Below, piece by piece: positions 46,588-57,708 of a stretch of 64,000 bases of DNA (the stretch's first letter is position 1; every line of letters begins with the position of its first letter). This DNA is from Symsagittifera roscoffensis. Its lineage: Eukaryota; Xenacoelomorpha; Acoela; Convolutidae. Location of the stretch: contig NC_087062.1 of the NCBI RefSeq assembly GCF_963678635.1, positions 2,356,001 through 2,420,000 of the forward strand, in the 5' to 3' direction. The notes under the pieces were generated by a model that was not told the DNA's origin, ran no database searches, and worked only from the letters and a program-made list of their open reading frames with translations. Both the position numbers and the translations under genes were made by a program.

Positions 46588-47706
46588 CGAATTTTAAACA
46601 AAACGATATATGGCCTTAAAGCTCTTCGGGTTTCAAAAGCAATTAAAAATTGGCGCTATTTTGATAAAAACTAAGAAAACTGGATTATTAGGAAACATTT
46701 TTGTTCCGCTGAGAAATCTGAAAACTAAATAACATTTCCGAAACTAGAAGTCGATCACGTTTTTCGTGGCCTTTACAGTTTCGTAATTGGAGAGCGCAAC
46801 GTAATTAACTTTAAGCAGATGAAATTGATTTGATTTCAAATAGTGCATATATACCTAGAAGCATTCATGAAAGCAATAATGTTTGAATGCACTTAGTAAA
46901 ATATTAGAGCATTCAAGGACTTTTCCTGAAAACAATTTTTAAAAACAATCACAACCTATATAAGAGTCTAAACTAAATTCAGTTGTAAAAAGTGACATCG
47001 CAGTATAACACGAAGTTGATATCACGCTCTGCTTTCGTAAACAATGATTTTGGGGGCTAACATCATGACAGAAGGACCGAATGCGAATAAATGACCAAAC
47101 CAATGAATTTCCAGCTTAGTTCTTTCAAATTTTCGAATAATAAACTCTGGTTGAGTAGCATATTTTCGGACGTTAGGTCCTTCTGGCATTTGGGATTCCC
47201 CAGTGATTTCGATCTAGTGAAAAATAAGCAGCAAAACCTTTCGGCATCCAGCGAACTTCATCTAATCTTCTGGACGAGAATTGAAAGACCTTTACTAAGA
47301 CTAAGTGAGAAAAACTGGAATTTTTTTTTAAGATTACAAATTGAGAACAATAAAACGGGAAATAATATTTAAATTTTTAATATCAAAAGAGTCGAAGAAA
47401 ACTGAGAAGGAAGATAACAAAGCTTTCATTTCCATAGACAGAACTAATGATTAGTTAGCAGGGGACCAATGAAAATCTACTATTTGGGGATGCTAGCCAT
47501 CACCGTGATATAGAGTCATCATTACTCACTATTGCAACTTAAAGTTTAGGATTAATATGTTTTTAAGCCATCGACCTTAGATTTGATTAGTTTGTTGGTA
47601 TATCTTGCAAACTGTAACCATGAAGATGTGAATGTATTCAAAGACTATGAGTAGCGTGAGATACAGACGACCCATCAAATGAAGTGGCTAGTTTGCTTCT
47701 TTCCCT
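46588..47706. other. 3' flank of SWEET gene
   Basis: 46588-46815 is dispersed repeat (the GAAACTAGAAGTCGATCACG phrase, also at 25930). The remaining bases are AT-rich with no gene recognised. The SWEET 3' UTR should end within the right part, but no standard AATAAA was located close to the stop codon. Confidence 0.35.
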
Positions 47707-50700
47707 TCAAAAAGTGATGTCGGATATCTTGCTCGTGAGCAACTTCGGCTTGTACTTGTAGATCAAGCTCAGTTGGATAGCACCCAGACCAACTCCAATT
47801 GCATTGGGTATCTAAACATATATTCCTTTTTATATTTTTCTAAGTCACGTTCAAACCGTTTATTCGAGGGGCGAATATGGGAGAGGAGGCCGTACCTCTC
47901 CCTCAGGGATTCGAACCCATCACCACCCAACGGGTCCCTCCTTTGGTACCACAATTTTGGCTGACCAACAGTTTTTCAAAAGGCGCCAGTATATACTAAT
48001 TCTGAGCTGAGGGGACGCGCGAGCCAACAAAACGCAAAAACATCCAAAAAAAATACCCGAATGCAAAAACGTTTTTTGCCCACACGTTTTTTTTTTTAAT
48101 ATCCTGCGGTGCAGAAATTTTTTTGTCAATTAAGGCTCGGAAACTCAATTGTATGAACTGAAAAAAGGTCAACATCTAAAAATGCGCCCCCTCCCTCGAG
48201 AAAATCCTATATCCGCCCATGGTTTATCGACTAAGGAAAAGACAAGCATAAGAGCAGTGTAGCTTTTTATTGAAAACCGCTTTTAAATCTCTGGTTCGAA
48301 ACTTCGACCATTTTTTTGCTTTTTTTGTACTGTGATATACCAACAATCTTCATGAAATCTTAACTTAGTGACAAAATAGCTTCAAGTTGAAGCTGACGTA
48401 TTTGATCTCTTCAAAATATTTTTCTAAGTAAAACGCTCAATTGTCAAAGCAAGCGGTTGACACGAAGACATTGTCAAAAATATTTTACTATTTTCTAGTC
48501 ATTTGGAGCACAAATTAAAAAATTGGGAAGTACTCGAGTACAAAACTAACAATGAGGTTGATGTCATCTTTCAGATAGCCATACATGGTCCACTGAAAAG
48601 CAGTTATGGCCGCAATGAGACACCACAGTAGAGACATGGACTCGGAACTCTTGGTTTGCAGCACCCGTTTGATGTCTGCCAGAGGCGATCCGAAGTTGAC
48701 CACACTTGCGATGACACAGATGGCTCCGAGCACAGACAGTGCGCTGCGTAGACTGGCGGCAACAAACTTGGCGTAGACAAGGGAGGGGAAAATGACACAG
48801 AAAGATCCGAACAACTGCTGCAGCACCATCGCCTATAGCGCCAAGAGAACTATTACATACAAAGGATTCAAACTTGATACTAATGCTATTCGTTTTTTAC
48901 ACCGTAATTCTCCGTATTGTTAAAACTCGCAACGGAGAAATTAAAATTCAACCTATGCTATACAGTCATAATAAAGTTGCCAAACGAACATTTCGTTGTG
49001 CGTGTGGACCCAGTATAGAAGGGGTTCTTCACAATAAGTCTAATTCAACAACGACTGTTTAAAACGATTTAATCCTCGAGAATCTGTTTTGTTCACACTT
49101 TCTTTCTTCTGGTGGTCTGCATGCATTTCGCCCCTCATCACGGGACTTTGTGAGTGAGATGTAAGAATCAAAATATGTGAGTGGCGAAACAGTCCACTAA
49201 AATTAGTTCGGTTGAGTGAGCTGACCTGGTTTTTGGTGCATCTGAAGTAGATGAGGATGTAGAGACCCTCCAGCACACAGCCAGTCATGTTCACAATGAT
49301 GACTGCCTTGTCCAGCTTCAGCAGACCATACTCGCTCCACAGCATGCAACTGCAACACAATTGCACTCATTCAATATGAATAATTAATCCTCTTTGGAGG
49401 TTGCGCTAAGCCCTAAAATCAAGAAAACATTTGTGTAGCAGATCCGTAGCATACATTTTTCTTTTAAACTTTCAACTCCTTACGACAGCAGGGAATAGAA
49501 AATTGATAATGCATTCAAGGATGCAAAAAAAGCCTGAATGTTTCAGCTTTCAAAATCCAAGAAACACTATCAGATTCAAATCTGTTTGAATTTCAAAAAA
49601 CTTTTGTGATTGACATATTTTGATAAAACAAATCGATAACATTTCCTTCAAATTTGTGTCGTTTTTTCTGCGTGGTGTGATAAAAGGAATGAACGAAAAA
49701 ACTACAACTTAAGCATATTCGACAGTCGTAGTAAAACAGGCAAACTTGACTGTTTTTTTTTAAATGACTGGAAACAAACAAAATCATAACATCGAAAAAA
49801 AAAATTCCAAAACTAAACATACTCGAGTAAAAAAAATGAAGCTTCACTTGCTCGAAATTAGGCGAAAAACCAAAAATTTCAAACCAGTTTTTCTTGACAC
49901 TGGAAAATATTTTGTATTTTTTATGTTGTTCGAATCACGACTGAAAAAACAACGAAAAGAACAAACCAATTCGAAACACAAGAGACGAAGCTGCTTTTCG
50001 GAAACACAAGCGAAACAATGCAAGAAATGGCCTAAAAATGAGACAAAAAAAACAGCAAATAAAAACTTTTTTTATGTGATGGAAACGAACCACTGGCCTC
50101 GAGTCTGATGTCTAAGCATCTTCGGCATGTGTGCCTGAATATCGCCAAACTATGGCCATTTTAAAAAAACCAGATACATATATTTAATGTTAATGCAAAA
50201 AAAATTAATTCCATTGAAACAAAACTAAACCAGATATAAAGCTATTGCTCCAAAAATGACATCAAATAGAGGAACACTTTTTTTTGCTACTTGGGTTTTT
50301 CGGCGTGGTTTCATAAAAGGATCTGACGTTACGCTACAATTAAGGCCTATTAATAAAAAAAATTAAGATCTATTTTTTCACTTTTTCAATTTTTTTTCAA
50401 TTTTTGTGCGAGCAGATTTACAACAGCTTAATTCAAGCCCTAAAACCATAGCTTTCAGCAAGTAACAATTTTTTTGAACTTTTTGTTTCCCAAAATGCCG
50501 CCAAAAACTCCAAAAAAATTGTGTTACTTGCTAAAAACTTAGATTTCAGGGCTTAAAATAAGCATATATAAGCTTTTGTAAGTCTGCTCGCACGCTTTAT
50601 TCGCTCGAAATTGAAAAATCAAAAATTTTAAACCCGTTTTTCTCAATACTGAAAACGCTTCGAAGAATTTTTAATGTCGTTCGAATCACGACTGAAAGGG

Positions 50701-52381
50701 CTTCAATTTGGAATGTCTATCGATCATTCCGATAATTTTTTGTGGTACCTGCGTGTACGTGGAAAACAAAAAAAAAGAAAAAACTATAACACACTCGACT
50801 ACAAAGTTTCTCCCCATTTTTCAATAAACTTGAAAAAACAATACAAATGAAAAAAATCAAAGACAATTTCCCAGGCAAAACACCAAAAATATTATTTTAT
50901 ATTGTACCGAGGTATCTAAACGATGCACAAATAGAGGAAGAAAAAAATCAGGAAAAATAAGGGAACTCAACTAAAAATGACATATCAAACAAAAACAAAT
51001 TTTTCTCGAATTTTGCTCTACACTACCAAAAATTTTACAACTAAAACTAACATTTTTATATTGTCTAAAACTACCTAAGGCCCCGTCTGTTAATTAAAAC
51101 AGTTATCATCCAGCATTCAAACCAATATCAAAACAATTCAGTAGTTAACAAAAAATTAACCAAATGATCAATCGAAGAAAACTTGGGCCAATAGCGCTTA
51201 TCATACACATCAAAATAACACACCGGTACCATTTATAATTTTCGCCAGTCTATAAACAGATTTTTTAAAGGTAAAAAAGTCTAGTACTTGGTGCGGAAAG
51301 AAATCAAGTCGAACCACCCAAATAAAAAGGAACAAACAAAAACGACACCTAATTAAGTAACGGTTCCATTCTTTCACTACGGTGGAACCTGATCTAAACT
51401 ATATTTTATTATTGGTTATAAATTTGATATTTTATCACTTTAAAATATTTAATATTAACCAATCATGATCCATCTAACTAACAAACCACTTATTTGTAAG
51501 TGCTGAAATTACTTGTAATTTCAGCACCAGAGAGATTTGAATTTAACTTAGAAATTAGTTACCTCTCCAAGAGAACATTAGCAATCGCAATAAGCGAGTA
51601 TACTCTAGATCTATTGAGCCTAGCAGAGACTAGTTAAACACCCTGAGACTAGTAGATATAAGAGTAAGATTAGGATCGGTATTAGACTAAGAAGTTGCAC
51701 GAATCTATCCGGCCGAAAATAAGATAGCGTGACGAGCAGACGGTGTAGCCTATCCGAAATTACTCTATGAGTTAACCAACCCGATCTAACTCAACAGCTT
51801 TAAGGGAAAATGCTTCATCGCCTTGACTTTGTTAGATTGCACTTACTTTGTGAAGAAAGCGACAAATGGGAACAATTGCACGTTTTGGGTTCCTTCTCTC
51901 ATCATTTGGGTGCAGAGAGGTCTAGAAATACAAAGATGATGAAAATCTAAAATCTATCGAGAAACACAACAAGCAAGCTATAATCACTTTTGTAGTTCAA
52001 ATAATACAATGATAGGACTGAAAAAAGATCGAAACAACATAGTGATCTTAATAGATCTAGCAATAACTCCTACTTGAATCGAAATACTTGACATTTTCGG
52101 GTGAAGGTACTCATCCAAGACGGAAAGGAAAAACATTCCGCTGTCGTGACCCTGATTAAAAGCTGTATGTTGAATGTTTGTTCATTTCGCTAGGATGGCC
52201 CCCACTCGCTCGATAGGAAGATTCAAGTTTTGTCACCGGTGAGGGAGGGGGGGGGGGGGGGTGGGGTTAAAGTGCTGATCAGACTCAGTTTACTTACAGG
52301 CCGGCGAGCATCATTGCTATGGTGCATATGGTGGACAACAGTCCAAACACGCTGATGAGGTCCATGTTCTGATCAAATATC
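47707..52381 (-). CDS. SWEET/SLC50 sugar transporter, 5 coding exons, 217 aa
   Basis: Seven-pass membrane uniporter of the SWEET (MtN3/saliva) family, which moves mono- or disaccharides down their gradient. Coding exons: 52365-52298, 51921-51847, 49349-49226, 48832-48551, 47811-47707; phases 2, 2, 0 and 0 all match. Features: TM1 from the start methionine; the MtN3 phrase NVQLFPFVAFFTN..W..YG in exons 3-4; the second repeat with VVNFGSPLADIKRVLQTKS (PLAD at 139-142) and the YG after TM6; the last exon begins IPNAIGVGLGAIQL. Length equals the usual 215-225 residues. An acceptor (GTGTTGTAG) ends 16 bases before the ATG. Most similar in layout to animal SWEET1/SLC50A1; substrate not inferable. 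Intron 2 contains a solo LTR. Confidence 0.93.
47904..47962 (-). repeat. tRNA-like SINE head in SWEET intron
   Basis: On the minus strand a B-box GGTTCGAATCCC is preceded by GGGACCCGTTGGGTGG. It lies in the intron before the last SWEET exon. The phrase AAAATCCTATATCCGCCC near 48200 is a second repeat end in the same intron. Confidence 0.5.
49520..50400. repeat. SWEET intron with dispersed repeats
   Basis: Fragments of the dispersed family lie near 49540-49640, and an element piece with CGAAATT...CAAACCAGTTTTTCTTGACACTGG lies near 49845-49910 and again near 50605-50650. A degenerate tRNA-like sequence lies near 50085-50155. No coding exon was seen. Confidence 0.4.
50406..50595. mobile_element. 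Fold-back element 2 (arms ~70-85 bp, loop ~35)
   Basis: Left arm starts GTGCGAGCAGATTTACAA and the right arm ends TTGTAAGTCTGCTCGCAC; inner parts AAGCCCT / AGGGCTT and AGCAAGTAACA / TGTTACTTGCT also pair. It lies in a SWEET intron and is not related in sequence to the element at 46385-46587. No ORF. Confidence 0.75.
51383..51793 (+). mobile_element. Solo LTR of the Ty3/gypsy element, in SWEET intron
   Basis: 411 bp, TGGAACC...AACTCA, the same family as the LTR at 10588-10997 but in plus orientation, antisense to the SWEET gene. No internal sequence remains, as expected after LTR-LTR recombination. Flanking 5-mers (TACGG and ACAGC) do not match, so a target-site duplication is not proven. It contains a perfect 13-bp palindrome at 51501-51528. 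It ends 53 bases from the end of SWEET exon 51847-51921. Confidence 0.92.
51501..51528. promoter_or_regulatory. Perfect inverted repeat in solo LTR
   Basis: GTGCTGAAATTAC, two bases, then its exact reverse complement. The same site in the 5' LTR (10855-10882) has a single mismatch. It could bind a dimeric factor or form an RNA hairpin; function is inferred only from conservation of symmetry. Confidence 0.6.
52246..52266. repeat. Poly-G tract in SWEET intron 1
   Basis: A run of about 14 G, flanked by GAGGGA and TGGGG on the plus strand, in the intron between the first two coding exons, about 35 bases from a donor site. On the sense strand it is poly-C. Confidence 0.8.
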
Positions 52382-54210
52382 CTACAACACAAACAAAACC
52401 ATTCAAAATATATGCCAAAAATTCCAACACAACCGAAGCATTCAACACCCCTTGTGATAAAAACAAACTTATCATGGTACGGTAGCCGAAAAAAAAATAA
52501 GCTACTGAAGCTACTAAATAGGAAAGTGTGATGCGTTTTTCTAGAGTGTTTTTCTAGGAAGTTCAGATTGAAGAAAACATGTAAAGACTCAGAGTTGCCC
52601 AAATAAATCAACATTAGGAACAAAATGTAACAAGTTGCAACTCAACAGAATACTTGGGTAGATGCCAAATGAAGAAAAATTTTCATGCACCCTCCCTTCG
52701 AAAAACAATTTTGCCCGTCATTAGATGCAGCATGAATCGAGTCGTTGACTATGTACAAAATAAGACTATGTACAAAAACTTGTAATTATACGAAACCTTG
52801 CAATTCAATTACTTGCACCAAAATGAACATAAAAAGCGCATGTCAAAACGATAAAAATGGCAGAATCATCAAAGAAAGTGCCTGCTACAGAGTTGAGCCG
52901 ACACAAGATAGTCCAAAAAAAGGAAGTTTTATACAGCTGAAATTTTTCAGTTCGCAAAAACTAAGTCCCAGCCGGACTTGAAACACCGTGCCCTTGTCGT
53001 CTTAAGCATAAGTGTCACATCACATTGGATTTGCATTTACTACACAAAGGCCAAGGGTTCGCAACATTTGTATAAACTCGACATATTGTTGGTTCAAATA
53101 AAAGAGCCAAAAAACGAGATTAGACTCTTTAAGAGGTAATTCATAAAACTGATTTCAAGAAACAAACCAGCAGAATAACCGATAAAACTTGAAACGCATG
53201 CAAAATACTAGGCGGCATTTTTCGTGAATATTTGATAACTGACAATGGGCTGATCGGGCGAAAACCGTATTAGTTTTTTTTTAAAATAACCCAGAAAAAC
53301 ATCAGATTTATTTTGGTCATTTTCTGTCTATTAGTTTTATACCATCAAGGAAAATCAAATGTTAATCATCGAATTTAATGAGGTTTGAAAATGAGACTGT
53401 AAATATATAAGCCAACATAACAATCAGTACCATTTATTTCAATTTTAAAAAAAGAATAAAGCGGCAAAACTTAGTGCCCAAAAACTTCCTTTATCATTAC
53501 TGCAATAATCTTTTAGATATAGTGATCAAATTAACAGCGATAATTGTAATTAAGCTCCTTTAACACTTTACCAAGCTGCTGAAACTCTACGCCAGAATAT
53601 CGTAGCGGAAATCTAATTTGGCAGAACAAATCAGCCGAAAAAATGTTTAAAAACTGATTAGTGTTTAAACTACATCCACATCATCCATCGGAGTCGCCAT
53701 GTAGTAAGTAGAAATCCAAATGCGGCAGCTGCATTTGTAGCGTAAACCAAAAAAAAAAACACTCGACAAATTGTCGTAATAAGAATATTTAACTGAATAT
53801 GTGTCCATACACAAAGAAAGGCAAAAGAGAGCTTAGCAACACTTGCTTCACATCGCCATTACGGCATTGCTATCTTGTGGATATATATTTAGCGGGAAGC
53901 CACTTAGTTCGAAAAACTAAAACAATAAAAAATAAAACAAAAACAAACAACGAAAATAATAACTACCAAGCGCAGCTTAGCCAAAAGTACTACGCTAACA
54001 GTACCAAGACCTACCTTTTAAATTGAACTTGATCACATTTTTGAGCCAATTGCTCTTTCGATAATACTTTTATTATCGCAGGGGTAAAAAAAAGCAAACA
54101 CAATTTGAATCGTACTGCGAATTCTTAGTTGAAATCAGCAAAACAAACCATTTAAAGCAACCAACATAATCATAAACTTTAGTCTTAAACCAACTTGTCT
54201 GACAAGCATT
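52382..54210. other. Region upstream of SWEET gene, AT-rich
   Basis: The SWEET promoter or 5'-UTR intron must lie here. A degenerate tRNA-like sequence is near 52965-53040 (minus strand, GTTTCAAGTCCGGCTGGG). A tail module with TTATCGCAGGGGTAA is near 54075. No coding region was recognised. Confidence 0.35.
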
Positions 54211-55581
54211 AACAAGACTGCTCGTATCAGGGCGAAGCCCTGAAACTTCCGACTGCCTTCTAAGTTTTATGAAGCAGTAATAACATAAATATCATTAACA
54301 TATTAAATGTAATAAAATAAAATGAACAATTTTTTTTTTACAATTTGAATTTTTTCTTCGAAAATCATTCCCCCACAAGCCATATAAGGTACAAAAGAAT
54401 AGATTTTGCTTCTTGTAACAAATCGATTATGGCAAATAAGCTTCTTTCAACCAATTTGGAACGATTTCTAAGACGGATTAAATCGCCGCTTACGTGTAAA
54501 AATTCCCAAGCGCATCGTCCTAAATTTTTCTGACCAAATAACTAACAAGACTGCTCGTATCAGGGCGAAGCCTTTAATGTTCCGACTGCCTTTTAATGTT
54601 TATGGAGCAGTAATAACCTATAAAAAAATTGAATGTAATAAAATTAAATGAAAATTTTTTTTCTCTAAAATTTGAAATTTTTTATGAAAATCATCCTCCC
54701 ACATGCCATATAAAGTACAAAAGGATAGTTTTCGCTTCTTGTAACAAATCAATTATGGCAAATAAGCTTCTTTCAACCAATTTGGAACGATTTTAAGACA
54801 GATTAAATCTCCGCTTACGCGTTAATAGCGCGAAATATATCGCGCGTTAATTGTCCCAAATTGGCCAAAATGACAATCTTTAAACCCCCATAACTTTACA
54901 AAAAATTATCACAAGTTAAATATCTTTTCAAACTTAAGCTAAGGACAACAATACCTTTTGACTGATATAAAAAAATTCCCGTCAAAACGGCTAATTATAA
55001 AGTCGAAATTTGTCTGAAGAAAAAAAAACCACCCGAGCAATATTCCGTTACTTTCGTATCGAAAGTCGGAACAACAAAACTGCTCGTATCAGGGTGAGGC
55101 CCTGAATGTTCCTACTGCCTTTTAAGGTCTATGGAGCAGTAATAACATGAAAACTTAAATGTAAAAAAAACTTAAATTTTACATTTTTGCTAAAATCATC
55201 CCCCCACACGCCATATAAAGTACTAAAAGATAGACTTCCCTTCTAGTAACAAATCAATTATGGCAAATAAGCTTCCTTCAACGCATTTGGAACTCCTTGT
55301 AAGAGGGATTAAATCTCTGCTTACGCGTTAATATCGCGAAATATATCGCGCGTTAATTGCGCCCAAATGGGCCGAAACTGCAATCTTTAAACCCTCATAA
55401 CTTTACGAAAAATGATCACAGATAAAATTTCTTTTCAAATTGAAGCTTAGGACAACAATACCTTTTGATTGATATTTAAAAAAGCCCGTCATAAATGCCT
55501 AGTTAAAAAGTCGAAATTCGTCTGAAGAAAAAAACCCACCGGAGAAATATTCCGTTACTTTCGTTACGAAAGTCGGAACAA
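54211..55581 (+). repeat. Tandem satellite-like array, three units
   Basis: Unit 1 (54211 to about 54530) is truncated at its end; unit 2 is about 54540-55075 and unit 3 about 55076-55581. Each starts with ACTGCTCGTATCAGGG (a hairpin region closed by GAGCAGT) and full units end with the CTTTCG...CGAAAG hairpin and GTCGGAACAA, then pass straight into the next unit. Central phrase GCGCGAAATATATCGCGCG. Same family as 11291-11815, 43 kb away, in the same orientation. Confidence 0.9.
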
Positions 55582-57069
55582 AAAGCTCAAAGCGATTGAT
55601 CAAAAGCTGAAATTAGTCGATAACTTTTTCTGATGTTCTAAAATGAAGCCGAAACCGAAGTTCACTGCCAAATATGAAATCTTCGATGAACAAAAAAAAA
55701 GATTATTTTTAAAAAGGGCAAGTTCACAAAACCAATGAAATATACAGACTGAACAGCAATGGAAAAAGACAAACGAAACAGAAGATAATTAAAAATTGGG
55801 CAATTAAAATGCATTCAATTGCTCGAGAATTGGGCAGAAAAAAAATGGCAAAGAAATCTGGGAATCAACGTTCAATTGGAAGTCAACCATATTAACCTTA
55901 TCAGCAAAAAGACTGCGGTTTACACGAAATCTTCCGCCCGATTTTACAACACTTGCTGCACACAAAATTGAACATTTGCTAGTCTTCAACTGTATCTATC
56001 CCGTATGTTTTCCAAAGGACAGAGTAAGGGTCCCCTATTTTATCGATGACTTGCCAGCTTTAATTACAAATTGTTACGTCTTCCGTTTCACAGCTGATTG
56101 TTTTCTTAATTTCTTGTTTTCTGATTGGTTCACAGCTTAAATTGTTTTCTCCTGCATCCTTCAGATTCGTAGAAACTTATATAAATAGCTTACCAGATTG
56201 GTGTTCTATGAATGACTACGAATTTCAGATAAAAACAGTGAGATAAAAATCTTCGGCTTTACTAACATAGACGTCCTGGAATGCTGAATCTTGATTTAAA
56301 ATTGACCAAATGTATGTAAAGTAAACTTTTTCCACTTATACCAGGCACAGGAAGCTCGTTTATCAAATCCTTGTTTCACTGATATTCTTATATGACTCAC
56401 CAGTTTCAGCCACTTCTCACATCGGTCTACTTTGACCAGAAACATTTCAGGTAACGGTTATTCTTTGGATAACACATGATTATCTTCACACCATGTTTAC
56501 TTTTCAATTCTTCCTTTTCTTGGCCTTTTTCCAGCCTGAAACTTGCGAAACATCGGCAAAAATTGATATTGATCACAAACTACATTTCTGTGACATAACA
56601 ACCAGATCCTCATAAAATGGACTCTTCAAACAAATTCTTCAAACAGAAACTTTTGCTGTACGTCCGTCCCGTCCTCTATCCGATGGAGGTCTATTGGATT
56701 GAGGGAAGTTGGGTTTTGTGGACAGTTAAAAAGATGTAGCGCAGTGTGGGGTGCGAGGTATTGGAGACAATTAGGGAGGAGGTTCGAGTCGGCTCTATCC
56801 TATTTAAAAACGACTTAAGTCAGTGACTGTAGCCAAATTTTATTGGTGCCAGGATGAAGAGTGTCAGTTCTGTTTTAGAGTGATAGTTGAGTGTAAGAGT
56901 GTCAGTTCTGTTTTAGAGACTTGGTCAATGGGGATCATTTTAGAACACCGGTCACTGTCCGAAGAGCTACATTTGGCAGTTTACAAATGGCGGTATCACT
57001 GGCAGCATGGGCCTAGGCTGGATAAGCGTAATCAAAAATCGTTTTTGTTAATAGAAATTGCAACAAAGG
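55582..57069. other. Intergenic, little structure
   Basis: A 22-base phrase (GAGTGTCAGTTCTGTTTTAG...) is directly repeated near 56857 and 56896. Base composition is somewhat less AT-rich around 56640-57000. No ORF with family features was seen. Confidence 0.35.
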
Positions 57070-57600
57070 CCCAAAATATCCGCAACAAAATTCACTAAAC
57101 CATTAGAAACTCGATCACGAGCTTTGGGAATGCAATACAGAATCCAATTTTTCAAAAAAAGTCCTTTCTGCGGAAATTAGCAGACAAAAAAAGCAGATAA
57201 AAATCTAAATGAGCCAAAATTGTTTATTTGCAAGAAAAACAAGTCTCAACTGAAATCGAACTCTTGGGCTTGGCCGTCTCAAGCATGGGGGTTACAGCAA
57301 CTTGAAATAAAGATGAAGCATCGAGCTACGGGAACTACGCCGACAAAAATAAACGGACAGACGATAGTCCAAAAAGCACAAAAAACTAGTCCAAAAAGCA
57401 ATTGTCTTACCTCTACGCAACATGTTTGATTGGATTTGAATTTATAATTACCAAGCTGTACCAAAGCCGGAAAAACGTGAGCAGAAATCCTTCATGCCGA
57501 AAAGAAATTCAATAAATTAACTTTTAAAAACTGTTAAGTCCTTTTCGCACTCAGAGCACAGACACAAGCGCACAAAAACTTTTTGGATGTAACGGCGCAA
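57070..57600 (-). repeat. Composite SINE-like repeat, copy 3
   Basis: Shares with copies 1 and 2 the modules CAACAAAATT..CACCATTAGAAAC, a tRNA-like remnant with GAAATCGAACTCTTGGGC near 57250, ACGGACAGACGATAGTCC near 57355, and the end GATTGGATTTGAATTTATAATTACCAAGC near 57430. The second tRNA-like head is largely deleted here. Confidence 0.6.
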
Positions 57601-57708
57601 TAAGAGGACATTAAGTATAAATTAGTTAAGCCGAAATTTATTAGTAGTAGTAGTAGTAGGGCTTTTGTGCTCGTAGCACAAGGGGTTTCCCCCTTTCAGT
57701 TTTTCGTT

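Noticed and set aside
49764-50108. 114-codon plus-strand frame
   Set aside because: Lys/Asn-rich frame in A-rich intron repeat DNA; antisense to SWEET, no domain.
51378-51798. Target-site duplication of the solo LTR
   Set aside because: Flanking 5-mers TACGG and ACAGC do not match.
54211-55581. Hammerhead ribozyme in the satellite
   Set aside because: Hairpins are present but neither strand contains the CTGATGA core; no ribozyme can be claimed.
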